Below are positions 7,759-17,000 of a DNA stretch of 34,040 nt, in pieces (position 1 is the stretch's first letter; the number at the start of each line of letters is the position of its first letter). The DNA comes from Caenispirillum bisanense. GTDB lineage: Bacteria > Pseudomonadota > Alphaproteobacteria > Reyranellales > Reyranellaceae. The notes under the pieces are model-generated. The model was not told where the DNA came from. It did no database searches and was given only the letters and a program-made list of their open reading frames with translations. The position numbers and the translations under genes were made by a program. Location of the stretch: contig CAMDVZ010000005.1 of assembly GCA_945878895.1 (NCBI GenBank), forward strand, positions 1-34,040. The letters are read 5' to 3'.

Positions 7759-9333
7759 ATGCGGAAATCGACGATCGCGGGCCTGCTCCTGGCCGCCCTT
7801 GGATCCGTGGCCACGACCGCGCCACAGGCCCAGACCCTGCGCATGATGAAGTCGCTGGACGCGCCGCACTACGATGGCCAGCGCACGACCTGGTCGCCCA
7901 GTTCCGACATCGTCAACATGTTCCAGGACACGCTCGTGGCGCTCGACTGGGACGGCAAGACGCCGATTGCCTATCTCGCCAAGTCCTGGACGGTCAGCCC
8001 CGACGGCAAGCTCTATACCTTCAAGCTGCGCGACGACGTGCAGTTCTGCTCGGGCAAGAAATTCACCGCCGCGGACGTGCTCTACAGCTTCGCCCGCCTG
8101 AAGGACCCCGCCACCAAGGCGCCGCTGGCGTGGCGCGCCGGCGACATCAAGGAACTGCGCGCGCCCGATCCCTACACGGTCGAGTACGAACTCAACGAGC
8201 CGTTCTCGGAGCTGCTGTTGCAGCTGACCATGTTCGGCAACGCCATCCACAACAAGGAGAGCGTCGAGGCGCACGGCAAAGACTACGGCGTCAAGGCGAT
8301 CGACGGCACCGGCCCGTGGTGTTTCGAATCCTGGACGCCGCGCACCGAGATCGTGCTCAAGCGCCACGACGCCTACCGCTGGGGGCCGTCGATGTACCAG
8401 AACAAGGGGCCGGTGAAGTTCGAGAAACTCTCGATCAAGATCATCCCCGAGGATTCCAGCCGCGTCGCGGCCATGCTGGGCGGCCAGTTCGATATCACCC
8501 ACCAGATCCCGATCGCCTTCATCTCCCACGTCAAGTCGGCCCCCAACCTGCAGGTCCAGGAGGCGGTGCCGAACTTCCAGCTGATGTACTATGGCTACAA
8601 GACGACCCGCCCGATGGTGGCCGACAAGCGCGTGCGCCAGGCCATGAACATCGCCATCAACCGGGCCGAGATCGTCAAGGGCATCATGCTGGGCAGCGCC
8701 TCGCCCGCCTACACCTACGTCGACGACCTGGCGCTCGACTTCGCGGCCGACACCAAGGGCATCATCAAGGAGGACCTCGAGCACGCCAAGCGGCTGCTCG
8801 ACGAGGCCGGCTGGAAGGTCGGCGCCGATGGCATCCGCGAGAAGGACGGCGTCAAGCTGGCGCCGAAAGTCTACTTCACCCAGGTCGCCTACTTCCCGCG
8901 CGTCTCGGAGGCTATCCAGGGCTACATGCGCAAGATCGGCATCGACTGGAAGATCATGGGCTTCGACTCGACCATCGCGCCCGCCAAGATGGCCGAGCAG
9001 GACTACGAGCTGTGGACCGTCACCTTCCCCTACATGTCGGCGGGCGACCTGCTGAACTTCTACTTCGACTCGCGCAACATCCCCGCCCCCAACCGGATGA
9101 ACTGGAAGGATGCCGACACCGACGCGGGCCTGCGCGCGGGCCGCACCGCGGTCGTTGATGCCGATCGCGCCAAGGCCTACGCCGCCGTGCAGAAGCGGAT
9201 CGCCGAGGAGCACCTCTGGATGCCGGTGATCACCGTGCCGATGTACACCACCAGCAGCCGCAAGCTGAAAGGCGTGCGCCCGCACATGCTCTACCAGAAC
9301 ACGTTCTACAAGGGCCTCGACTACTCCTTCTGA
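7759..9333 (+). CDS. ABC transporter solute-binding protein, family 5 (copy 3 of 3)
   Basis: Third periplasmic binding protein, 524 residues, with signal peptide [20 protein letters not shown] and probable cleavage near PQA. GACGGAGG precedes ATG 7759 at good spacing. It shows the same family landmarks as copies 1 and 2, and shares the C-terminal [16 protein letters not shown]-type end with copy 2. Apparent identity to copy 2 is very high by eye, consistent with a tandem duplication after copy 1 had split off. It is followed 28 bp later by the first ATPase gene. All three copies keep intact frames, signal peptides and ribosome sites, so none looks like a decaying duplicate. Confidence 0.94.
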   Translation: MRKSTIAGLLLAALGSVATTAPQAQTLRMMKSLDAPHYDGQRTTWSPSSDIVNMFQDTLVALDWDGKTPIAYLAKSWTVSPDGKLYTFKLRDDVQFCSGKKFTAADVLYSFARLKDPATKAPLAWRAGDIKELRAPDPYTVEYELNEPFSELLLQLTMFGNAIHNKESVEAHGKDYGVKAIDGTGPWCFESWTPRTEIVLKRHDAYRWGPSMYQNKGPVKFEKLSIKIIPEDSSRVAAMLGGQFDITHQIPIAFISHVKSAPNLQVQEAVPNFQLMYYGYKTTRPMVADKRVRQAMNIAINRAEIVKGIMLGSASPAYTYVDDLALDFAADTKGIIKEDLEHAKRLLDEAGWKVGADGIREKDGVKLAPKVYFTQVAYFPRVSEAIQGYMRKIGIDWKIMGFDSTIAPAKMAEQDYELWTVTFPYMSAGDLLNFYFDSRNIPAPNRMNWKDADTDAGLRAGRTAVVDADRAKAYAAVQKRIAEEHLWMPVITVPMYTTSSRKLKGVRPHMLYQNTFYKGLDYSF

Positions 9334-9361
9334 GCGACGTCCCGACCGGAGTGCATTGACG

Positions 9362-10350
<989 letters not shown>

Positions 10351-10354
<4 letters not shown>

Positions 10355-11436
10355 GCGACGAACCCGTCCTGCGCGTCGAAGGCCTGACCAAGCACTTCCC
10401 GGTCAGCCGCGGCATCGTTTTCAGCCGCTCGATCGGCAAGGTACAGGCCGTCGACGACGTCAGTTTCGAGATCGCGCGCGGCGAGACGCTGGCGCTGGTC
10501 GGCGAATCCGGTTGCGGCAAGTCGACCACCGGCCGCCTGATCCTCAACCTGATGAAGCCGACCGCCGGGTCGATCCGTTTCAAGGGCCAGGAGGTCGCGG
10601 GGCTCGGCCCCAACGAGATGCGGCCCTTGCGCCGCCATCTCCAGATCATCTTCCAGGATCCCTACGCCTCGCTCAATCCCCGCATGACGGTGGGCCAGAT
10701 TCTCGCTGAGCCGATCGTCCTGCACCGGATGGCCGAGGGTGCCGCGGTCGAGGCGCGCGTCCAGGAACTGCTCGGCGTGGTTGGCCTGCTGCCCGAGCAC
10801 GCCAACCGCTATCCGCACCAGTTCTCTGGCGGCCAGCGCCAGCGCATCGGCATCGCGCGCGCGCTGGCGGTCAATCCCGACCTCGTGGTGTGCGACGAGC
10901 CGGTTTCCGCGCTCGACGTGTCGATCCAGGCCCAGGTGGTGAACCTGCTGCAGACCCTGCAGAAACGATTCGGCCTCTCCTACCTCTTCATCGCCCACGA
11001 TCTGGCGGTCGTGAAGCACATCAGAGACCGCGTCGCGGTGATGTATCTCGGCAAGCTGGTCGAGATCGCCGACAAGCGCACGCTCTACGCGCGACCGCGT
11101 CATCCCTACACCCAGGCCCTGCTCTCGGCGATTCCGCGGCCCGACCCGACCGCGCGCCCCCAGCGGATGCTGCTCGAAGGCGACGTGCCGAGCCCGCTCA
11201 ACCCGCCGACGGGATGCCGCTTCCACACCCGCTGCCCGCACGCCCAGCCGCGTTGCTCGGCGGAGGAACCCGTCCTGCGCGACGCCGGCGCCGGCCAGCG
11301 CGTCGCCTGTCATTTCTTCGAGACGATCCCGATCGTCAACGCCATCCCCGACAAGGACATCGGCGACAGCAAGTTCATGAAGCGCCTCGCCGCCTTCGAG
11401 GCAGCCAAGGCGAAGGGCGCGGCGTCTGCGGGTTGA
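10351..11436 (+). CDS. ABC transporter ATP-binding protein, DppF/OppF type
   Basis: Second ATPase subunit, 361 residues. Walker A is GESGCGKST, the signature FSGGQRQR, Walker [13 protein letters not shown], and the switch His lies in LFIAHDLA. The C-terminal extension has [15 protein letters not shown], as in its partner. The start is the GTG overlapping the previous stop (GTGA); AGGTG lies just upstream and the protein begins [15 protein letters not shown], the expected N-terminus. The tail beyond the family core ([20 protein letters not shown] onward) is somewhat extended. It is the last gene of the operon; downstream lies a 302-bp gap with a palindromic repeat, then the convergent aldo/keto reductase gene. 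Confidence 0.95.
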
Positions 11437-11504
11437 GGGGATCGGGCAGGGCCCACCAACGTCGAGCGGACCGGGTTGGCGCACCGACGAGCGGACATCC
11501 CCGA

Positions 11505-11616
11505 TGTCATCCCGAGCTCCGGGCCGCTTGTGGTCCCGTGGAGGGACCTTGGCGCGACGCCGATACCGTGCGAAACGGCGGAGAATCCGGGGTCCCTCGA
11601 CAAGCTCGGGATGACA
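11505..11616. repeat. REP-like dispersed palindromic element
   Basis: The outer arms TGTCATCCCGAGCT (11505-11518) and AGCTCGGGATGACA (11603-11616) are perfect 14-bp inverted repeats. Inner arms AGGGACC (11542-11548) and GGTCCCT (11591-11597) also pair, giving a long cruciform or hairpin. Its shadow translation (VIPSLSRDPG / CHPELVEGP) is a familiar signature of dispersed intergenic repeats in many alphaproteobacterial genomes. It sits in the 11437-11738 gap between two convergent genes, where it could act as a transcription barrier. No gene is seen in the rest of that gap. Confidence 0.75.
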
Positions 11617-11738
11617 TTGTTTTCGTGGTCCCGATGGTGCGCCAACTGTTTCCGCCGAGGCTGGCGCCCACAGGTGGCGAGCCCTCGGAAACGTCGCGCG
11701 CAAGCACGAATCGTTCACGCACTCGCCGCGATCTCGCC

Positions 11739-12707
11739 TCAGACAACCCGCCCGATCGCGTCGACGCGTTCCAGCAGCTCGGCCGGCAGATCGAGTCCGC
11801 CGGCCGCGGCGTTGGCTTCGAGCTCGACCAGCGTCTCGGGGCCGACCAGCGCGCAACCGATGCCGGGCCGCGTTGTCAGCCACGCCAGCGCCAGCGCGGC
11901 GGGTGTGTTGCCGCTGTCGACGGCGATCGCTTCGAGTTGCTTCGCCAACGCGATCTGGGACTCGCTGAACCCAGGCGCGCCCCAGCGCAGACCGCCCGCG
12001 ACGGCGCGTTCGCGCACCGCGGGTCCCGCCAGCAGACCACCGGCCAGCGGGCTCAACACCGTCACGCCGAGGCCGAAGCGCCAGCATGCCGGCAACGTCT
12101 CGCGTTCGGCGATCCGGTTGGCAAGGCTGTAGGCGATCTGCGCGCAGACCGGCGGCGCCAGCCCGAGGCGATCGGCGATCCACAGGGCTTCCGTCGTCTG
12201 CCACGCCGGAAAGGTCGAGAGCGCGGCGTGTCGGATCTTGCCCTGGCGCACCAGATCGTCGAACGCGCGCAGGGTCTGGTCGAGCGGCGTCGCCGGATCG
12301 GGATGGTGGGCGTAGTAGACATCCAGATGGTCGGTGCCGAGTCGCTTCAGGCTGATCTCGACCTGCTCCATGACATGGCGCCGCGACAGACCACGGTCGT
12401 TCGGCCCCTCGCCGACCGGCTCCATCACCTTCGAGCACAGCACCACCGCGCTCCGGCGTCCGCGGATGGCGCGCCCGACGATCTCCTCGGCCGACGACCG
12501 CGCGCTGGCGGGCGGCGCGCCGGCGCGGTCGAAGCGAGCCTGGTTGCCGTAGCTGTTGGCGGTGTCGATCAGGTTGATGCCGAGATCGAGCGCGCGGCCG
12601 ATCAGCCGGTCGCAATCGGCCTCCAGCGGCGCCACGCCGAAGGTGGCGGTGCCGATGCCGATCCGGGAGACCTGGATGCCCGTCGTGCCGAGCGTGCGGT
12701 AGAGCAT
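11739..12707 (-). CDS. Aldo/keto reductase
   Basis: Cytosolic NAD(P)H-dependent oxidoreductase of the AKR superfamily, a (beta/alpha)8 barrel of 322 residues. The catalytic tetrad is visible: Asp and Tyr in LIDTANSYG, Lys in VVLCSKV, and His in VYYAHHPD. The N-terminus MLYRTLGTTGIQVSRIGIGTATFG is typical, and the C-terminal cofactor region reads GIGCALVGPETLVELEANA. The ORF track extends to 12899, but ATG at 12707 is preceded by GGAGG and gives the family N-terminus. It starts 22 bp after the stop of the degenerate Rieske-type gene, so it is probably the last gene of that minus-strand operon and may act on carbonyl products of the same pathway. Closest to the L-glyceraldehyde reductase/YajO-like groups by feel; substrate unknown. 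Confidence 0.92.
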   Translation of the reverse strand: MLYRTLGTTGIQVSRIGIGTATFGVAPLEADCDRLIGRALDLGINLIDTANSYGNQARFDRAGAPPASARSSAEEIVGRAIRGRRSAVVLCSKVMEPVGEGPNDRGLSRRHVMEQVEISLKRLGTDHLDVYYAHHPDPATPLDQTLRAFDDLVRQGKIRHAALSTFPAWQTTEALWIADRLGLAPPVCAQIAYSLANRIAERETLPACWRFGLGVTVLSPLAGGLLAGPAVRERAVAGGLRWGAPGFSESQIALAKQLEAIAVDSGNTPAALALAWLTTRPGIGCALVGPETLVELEANAAAGGLDLPAELLERVDAIGRVV

Positions 12708-12729
12708 CGATACATCCTCCCGTGTCGCG

Positions 12730-13893
12730 TCAACCCGCCGCCGCGGACGCCCGCTCGCCGCCCACGCGCAACGGCGTGGCAAGCGTCGGGCGCTCGTTGG
12801 CGGCGCGCAGGCGCGTCTGCCACCAGCCATAGAAGGCGCGCTGGTTGGACTCCCCCAACAGCGGCCCGAAGCAGCCCGCGGCGTCCACGCGCTCCGCATC
12901 CCGTCCGGCCCGCAGCGTCAGCGGCACCCGGCGCGCGTGCAGGCCCGCCGACGACGCCGTGATGGAACGCCACGCGCCGACCAGATCCTGGCTGCGCAGA
13001 CCCGCGGCCCCCCAGGCGAACCGCGTCGCGCGCAACGCCGCCTCGCGGGTTTCGGCGGCGGCGTCGCGTGCCACCAGACAATACGTGTCGACGTCCGTCC
13101 GGCTTGGTCCGACGGGATGCCAGACATGCAGGCTGGCGGTCGCCGCGTCGAACGACAGGTTGGGAAACAGCGCGAAGCCCATCGGCACCGTCCGCCCGCG
13201 CCCGGCTTCACCGTCCGCGCCGATCGTCGCCGCGCCCGGCCCGACCGCGACCTGCGTTCCGGCCCGCCGCGTCGTTGGCGGCGAGACTCCCATCGCCTCG
13301 TCGGTCGCGGCGTGGGCGAACTGGCCGCCGTCGATGTCGCCGCAGAAACGCTCGACCGCGAGCTTCCAGTTGCCCTCGAAGCTCCAGGGAAGAGACGCGT
13401 TTCCAGCCGCCTCGACGGACCCACCGACGCCGTCGAGCGCCGCGTCGAGAAGGCGTGCGAAGGGCCCCAGCCAATCCCCGAACGGCAACGCCGCCGCGTC
13501 GAGGCAGGCGAACACCAACCCTCCGTGGATATCGAGGCCCGGCAGCGGGGTCAGGTCGGAATCGCCGTCGCCGGCCGTACCATGACGCGCGCAGCCGAGC
13601 CTCGACGCGTGACCGCGCGCGCCAATGCACGGCAGCCGGTCGCAACGCGGACACAGATTCACGAAGGCCCGCGGGATACCGGCATGGTCGCGCCAGACCA
13701 CCACCGGCACGTCGCCCATCCGCGTGGTCATCCAGTCGCCGGGACGCTCCACCCAGTTCGCCGGGCCCACGAACAACCACGACGTCGCGAAGATGCGGCG
13801 AAGTTCCAGCGCGTGAATCGCCGGATCGACGAAGGCAGCGCGATCCAGCAACGCCGTTGCCTCGTCGTAGAGATCGCCGGATCGCGACGTCAC
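12730..13893 (-). CDS. Degenerate Rieske oxygenase alpha-subunit-like protein, iron ligands lost at both centres
   Basis: Full-length homologue (387 residues) of ring-hydroxylating oxygenase alpha subunits. The Rieske region reads NLCPRCDR with CARHG after it: the first pair is Cys81-x-Arg83 instead of Cys-x-His, then exactly 17 residues, then Cys101-x2-His104, so spacing matches an intact motif with one His replaced. In the catalytic domain NWKLAVERFCGDIDGGQFAH aligns with the Asp-x2-His-x4-His segment of active enzymes; Asp186 and His194 remain but the first His is Gly189. Both electron transfer and mononuclear iron binding should therefore be impaired. GTG 13893 is chosen because it overlaps the rhodanese stop (GTGA). 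The frame is intact and coding-like throughout, so it looks retained as a structural or regulatory paralogue rather than decayed. An unusual variant enzyme is the alternative. Confidence 0.8.
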   Translation of the reverse strand: MTSRSGDLYDEATALLDRAAFVDPAIHALELRRIFATSWLFVGPANWVERPGDWMTTRMGDVPVVVWRDHAGIPRAFVNLCPRCDRLPCIGARGHASRLGCARHGTAGDGDSDLTPLPGLDIHGGLVFACLDAAALPFGDWLGPFARLLDAALDGVGGSVEAAGNASLPWSFEGNWKLAVERFCGDIDGGQFAHAATDEAMGVSPPTTRRAGTQVAVGPGAATIGADGEAGRGRTVPMGFALFPNLSFDAATASLHVWHPVGPSRTDVDTYCLVARDAAAETREAALRATRFAWGAAGLRSQDLVGAWRSITASSAGLHARRVPLTLRAGRDAERVDAAGCFGPLLGESNQRAFYGWWQTRLRAANERPTLATPLRVGGERASAAAG

Positions 13894-14258
13894 GGCGGTC
13901 CCTGGACATCGTCCAGCGTCGGCATGCCGTCGGAGATGGTTTCGACCGGATAGCCCGCGTCGAACCACGCCTCGAAGCCGCCGTCGAGCATCGCCACGTC
14001 GGCGAGCCCGAGCGACGATGCGAACACACAGATGTCGCCGGCCCTGGTGCCGTCGTCGTCGACGAACAGCACGGTTCTGCCGGGCCGCACCTTGCGCCAG
14101 TGCGCCTCGATGGCCTTGCCCGGCAGACTGACGGAACCCGGAATCTTGCCGCCGGCATGGTCGAACGGCGCCCTCGTGTCGATCGCGATCAGGTCGCCCG
14201 CCTCGATCCGGATGCGGGCGGTCTCGACGTCGAGCCGCTTGAATGAGTCGTTGCCCAT
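13890..14258 (-). CDS. Rhodanese-like domain protein lacking the catalytic cysteine
   Basis: Single rhodanese domain, 122 residues, cytosolic. Family landmarks are LIAIDTRAPFDHAGGKIPGS (the CDC25/rhodanese entry motif) and AMLDGGFEAWFDAGYP near the end. The active-site loop, usually V-x-x-C-x-x-G-x-R, reads LFVDDDGTRAGD, with Asp67 where the sulfur-carrying Cys belongs, so sulfurtransferase activity is not expected. A Cys at position 77 (DICVF) is too far along the helix to replace it. It begins 10 bp after the beta-subunit stop and overlaps the degenerate alpha gene by 4 bp, so the three are probably one transcript. Inactive rhodanese domains often serve as binding or scaffold modules; that role here is inference. 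Confidence 0.85.
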   Translation of the reverse strand: MGNDSFKRLDVETARIRIEAGDLIAIDTRAPFDHAGGKIPGSVSLPGKAIEAHWRKVRPGRTVLFVDDDGTRAGDICVFASSLGLADVAMLDGGFEAWFDAGYPVETISDGMPTLDDVQGPP

Positions 14259-14268
14259 CGCCCGCGCC

Positions 14269-14787
14269 CTAGAAAAAATTGCTGAGGTTGCGCGACAGCA
14301 GCAACGTCTGCTCCAGAAAGACGTGTCGGCTGGCGATCAGAAACTTGCCCTCGACGCGGCGCAGGGTGTCGCGGCGCATGCCCAGCCAGTTGTCTTCCTC
14401 GGAATTCAGGCGCGAGCGATGGAGATGGAAATTGGATTCGACCGTCATCGTGCCCTCGACGTCGTAGACGATCCGCACGTTGGTCACGAGATGACGGGTG
14501 CGCGAGGGCGGATCCTCGGCCCAGGCGTAACCGGACTCGATCCGCTTGACGCGGATTTCCAGCATTTTCCGGTCGTCGTCGAAGAACGCCATGTCGCCTT
14601 GCCGGGTGAACTCGCCGTCGAGTTCGTTGGTCGTCCGGGTGCGCCGCACCGGCATCCAGTACCGGATGTCGTCGGCCAGCAGGGCCAGCCAGTCGCGGTA
14701 GCGCCGCGCATCGAGCAGGGCCGCCTCGTCGGCGTAGAAACGCTCGACCTCGTATTGTCGCGCCATCGATCGGGCGATATCGGACAT
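14269..14787 (-). CDS. Ring-hydroxylating oxygenase beta (small) subunit
   Basis: Small subunit of an alpha3beta3-type Rieske non-heme iron oxygenase, 172 residues, SnoaL/NTF2-like cone fold. Recognisable stretches are VERFYADEAALLDARRYRDW, LLADDIRYWMPVRRTR, and the C-terminal RRVEGKFLIASRHVFLEQ. It has a structural role and no metal ligands. ATG 14787 (MSDIARSMARQYEVE) fits the family length; the ORF-track extension to 15330 is non-family sequence that overlaps the divergent CigR gene. It heads the minus-strand set beta, rhodanese, degenerate alpha, aldo/keto reductase. Its likely catalytic partner, the intact alpha subunit, lies about 700 bp upstream beyond a plus-strand gene, an unusual split of alpha and beta. 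Confidence 0.9.
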   Translation of the reverse strand: MSDIARSMARQYEVERFYADEAALLDARRYRDWLALLADDIRYWMPVRRTRTTNELDGEFTRQGDMAFFDDDRKMLEIRVKRIESGYAWAEDPPSRTRHLVTNVRIVYDVEGTMTVESNFHLHRSRLNSEEDNWLGMRRDTLRRVEGKFLIASRHVFLEQTLLLSRNLSNFF

Positions 14788-14810
14788 GATGGCCCCGGCA
14801 ATTTCCCTCG

Positions 14811-14843
14811 CGTGGACCGACACTAGGGATTTTCCGGTCCACG
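14811..14843. promoter_or_regulatory. Inverted repeat in the divergent cigR-like / oxygenase beta promoter region
   Basis: CGTGGACCG (14811-14819) and CGGTCCACG (14835-14843) are perfect 9-bp inverted arms around a 15-bp spacer. Flanking TTTCCC (14802) and GGGAAA (14844) extend the symmetry imperfectly. The element lies 24-56 bp before the beta-subunit start and about 86 bp before the divergent gene. An operator for either promoter or a leader hairpin is possible. Arm centres are 24 bp apart. Confidence 0.5.
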
Positions 14844-14928
14844 GGAAAGCGGCCCCCTCGCAGCGGACCTCTAGCCGTCGGGCAGCCGCAAATTCGCCAC
14901 GGTTGTTGCCGATCCTGGGGTGTCGACC

Positions 14929-15417
14929 ATGGAGAACGATATCGTGCGTCCGATCGGATGGGTGGGCGTGGCAGTGCTGGTGGCGGGCTTTGGCTCCGCG
15001 GCGATCGCGGAAAAGCCGAGCTGGGCGGGCCAGGGTAGCAAGGGGCATGGCGGTCCCGCGCAAGGCGTCTCGCCGGCGGCGCCCCAGGGCGGCGGCGTGG
15101 TCCAGACCACGATCGGCCCGCGCGACCGGACGAGCATCCAGAGCTATTTCGGCCAGCAATTCGCCGCCGGGAATTGTCCGCCGGGACTGGCGAAAAAGAA
15201 CAATGGCTGTCAGCCGCCGGGACAGGCCAAACAATGGCGGGTCGGCCAGCCGTTGCCGACGACGGTGATTTCCTACCCGCTTCCCGTGGCGCTGCTGGCG
15301 ATGCTGGCGCCGCCTCCAGCGGGACATCAATACCTGCGGGTGGCGGCCGACGTCCTGTTGATCGCCATCGGCACGAAGCTCGTGGTCGACGCGGTCGCCG
15401 ATCTCGCGGGTCTGTAG
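14929..15417 (+). CDS. CigR/RcnB-like exported protein
   Basis: Small exported protein, 162 residues, resembling the CigR anti-virulence / RcnB family. A signal peptide or anchor covers about residues 1-27 (WVGVAVLVAGFGSAAIAE). A Gly/Pro-rich linker follows, then the family core: GNCPPGLAKKNNGCQPPGQA with two Cys, then VGQPLP, and a C-terminal hydrophobic segment HQYLRVAADVLLIAIGTKLVVDA that could be a second membrane helix. ATG 14929 is preferred over GTG 14920, as GGGG at 14917-14920 is spaced for it. It is the only plus-strand gene inside the oxygenase locus, divergent from beta and convergent with alpha. Biochemical role is unknown; CigR in Salmonella is a membrane regulator, RcnB a periplasmic Ni/Co homeostasis factor. 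Confidence 0.8.
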   Translation: MENDIVRPIGWVGVAVLVAGFGSAAIAEKPSWAGQGSKGHGGPAQGVSPAAPQGGGVVQTTIGPRDRTSIQSYFGQQFAAGNCPPGLAKKNNGCQPPGQAKQWRVGQPLPTTVISYPLPVALLAMLAPPPAGHQYLRVAADVLLIAIGTKLVVDAVADLAGL

Positions 15418-15431
15418 AGCGACGCCAAATC

Positions 15432-15456
15432 CGTCGACGGTACCGGTCCGCCGACG
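15432..15456 (-). terminator. Possible hairpin terminator between convergent genes
   Basis: CGTCGACGG, loop TACCGGT, CCGCCGACG lies between the stop of the CigR-like gene and the stop of the oxygenase alpha gene. The 9-bp stem has one A-C mismatch on the plus strand that becomes a U-G wobble on the minus strand. No U-tract follows on either side, so Rho-independent activity is uncertain. Confidence 0.3.
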
Positions 15457-15486
15457 ATACCGCCGCCGGCAGCGATGCTCCCGCAG

Positions 15487-16806
15487 CTAGACGACTCCCG
15501 TCGGCATGGCGTGGTCGCACTTCAGCGCCGGCCAGTCCTTCGCCGTCATCCAGTCCGCCCAGGCGCGATAGGTCCAGAGCTGGGCGTGCTCGTTGATGTG
15601 GGTGTCGATGCTGGCGACGCCGGGCTGTCGCTCGACGATTTCGCCGCGCCCGAGATTCATCGCGAAGTTCAGGGGATGGCGGCGCGCCAGCGCGCTGCGG
15701 GTCGCCAGCGTGCTCTGGCTCCAGTTCTCGCCGTCGTCCTGTTCGAGGATGCCGGCCGGCCCGAAGGTATGATTCATCCGCTCGACCGAAGCGCGGCGGC
15801 GGTCCTCCGGCATGTTCTTGTCGAGCATCGTGAACCACCAGATCTCGGTCGAGAGCGGTCCGCGCGGAATCCTGAGGCAGAGCTGCACGCCGCTCGAGGC
15901 GATCCAGAGATTGGGGAAGATGTTGGGATGGCCGCGCGAGGCGACGCCGACCGGCCCCAGCGCCGCCATCGCCTCGGGCGTGTCGCGCCAGCGTTCGTCG
16001 ACCAGCGGCACCGCCGTGCTCGCCCCCGCCAGCGCCGCCCTGATCTCCGGCGTCGTGCGCGGCCCGCTGATGGCGTGGCCATACTCGCCCAGCGCCACGA
16101 TATGGTCCTCGTCCTTGTAGGGCAGTTTGGGCAAATAACCAGACAGCGGGGCGGACGCGTGCGAGATCTGCACGTGGTACCAGTCGAACAGGTTGTCGAC
16201 CGCGAGCTTCCAGTTGCAGCCGATGACGTTCTTCTGCACCCCGTCGACCACCATGACATCGCCGTGCGCCGCGGCCATCGACAGGCCCATGCGACCGACC
16301 GGGCCGAGATACTCCTCCAGCGGGGGCGTCTCGGGGTCCATGGTGGCGAACACGAAGCCCTTGTAGCTCTCGACTTTCGCGGCCCGCACGAGGCCCCATT
16401 TATCGCGCTCGAGGTCCTCGTGATAGAAGCTCTTGTGGCCGGGCACCCCCACCAGCTTGCCTTCGAGATCGTAGGTCCAGCCGTGATAGGTGCAGAGAAA
16501 CGACTTCACCCGCCCCGAATCGGCGCGGCACACCGCGTTGCCCCGGTGGCGGCAGGAATTGAGAAAAACCTGGAGCCCGCCCTTGCGGTCGCGGGTGGCG
16601 ATGACGCTGTCCTGGCCGATGAAATTCAGGAAAAAATCGCCCGCCCGCGGAATCTGCGACTCGTGGCACATGAAATTCCAGCAGCGCGCGAAGATGCGCT
16701 CCATCTCCTCGTCGTGGATCGCCTGGTCCGAGAAGATGCGCCGGTCCACCGTGCCCGCCCGCGCGTCGACGAAGGAGCGATAGTCGATGGCTGGGTCTTC
16801 GCGCAT
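15487..16806 (-). CDS. Rieske non-heme iron oxygenase alpha subunit (intact)
   Basis: Catalytic large subunit of an aromatic-ring-hydroxylating oxygenase, 439 residues. The Rieske [2Fe-2S] motif is complete: Cys85-x-His87, 17 residues, Cys105-x2-His108 (CRHRGN and CTYHGW). The mononuclear iron site is complete: Asp208, His211 and His216 in FDWYHVQISH, with the distal Asp in ILEQDDGENW (357/358). These perform NADH-derived electron transfer and O2 activation for dihydroxylation or related oxidations. Start ATG 16806 has GGAAG upstream. No ferredoxin or reductase gene lies in the window, so electron partners must be elsewhere. The beta subunit is on the same strand beyond a plus-strand gene. 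A divergent nitronate monooxygenase gene lies 194 bp away. Substrate unknown. Confidence 0.94.
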   Translation of the reverse strand: MREDPAIDYRSFVDARAGTVDRRIFSDQAIHDEEMERIFARCWNFMCHESQIPRAGDFFLNFIGQDSVIATRDRKGGLQVFLNSCRHRGNAVCRADSGRVKSFLCTYHGWTYDLEGKLVGVPGHKSFYHEDLERDKWGLVRAAKVESYKGFVFATMDPETPPLEEYLGPVGRMGLSMAAAHGDVMVVDGVQKNVIGCNWKLAVDNLFDWYHVQISHASAPLSGYLPKLPYKDEDHIVALGEYGHAISGPRTTPEIRAALAGASTAVPLVDERWRDTPEAMAALGPVGVASRGHPNIFPNLWIASSGVQLCLRIPRGPLSTEIWWFTMLDKNMPEDRRRASVERMNHTFGPAGILEQDDGENWSQSTLATRSALARRHPLNFAMNLGRGEIVERQPGVASIDTHINEHAQLWTYRAWADWMTAKDWPALKCDHAMPTGVV

Positions 16807-16920
16807 GTCGGCCTTCCCCGTTCGTCGCCTCGTCCCGGAATACTACGCGGGGACGTCCGCGAATGCATCCGTTGGTCGGCCCGCCCGTCGCCTCCGCCGG
16901 GATCGTCCACTTCGGCCGCG

Positions 16921-16926
16921 TTGACA
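16921..16926 (+). promoter_or_regulatory. TTGACA -35-like element upstream of nitronate monooxygenase
   Basis: A perfect TTGACA lies 80 bp before the ATG at 17001, in the divergent gap between the oxygenase alpha gene and this gene. The -10 at the right distance (CATCCG at 16944) is poor, so this is only a candidate. Confidence 0.3.
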
Positions 16927-17000
16927 GGCGATCCGCCGTCCCGCATCCGTTGCCTCGAACAATGCCGCGACCGGAAACGGGATACCGCTGGAGGACGATC

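Noticed and set aside
11310-11645. Small minus-strand ORF containing VIPSLSRDPG
   Set aside because: This is the well-known false translation of a dispersed palindromic repeat.
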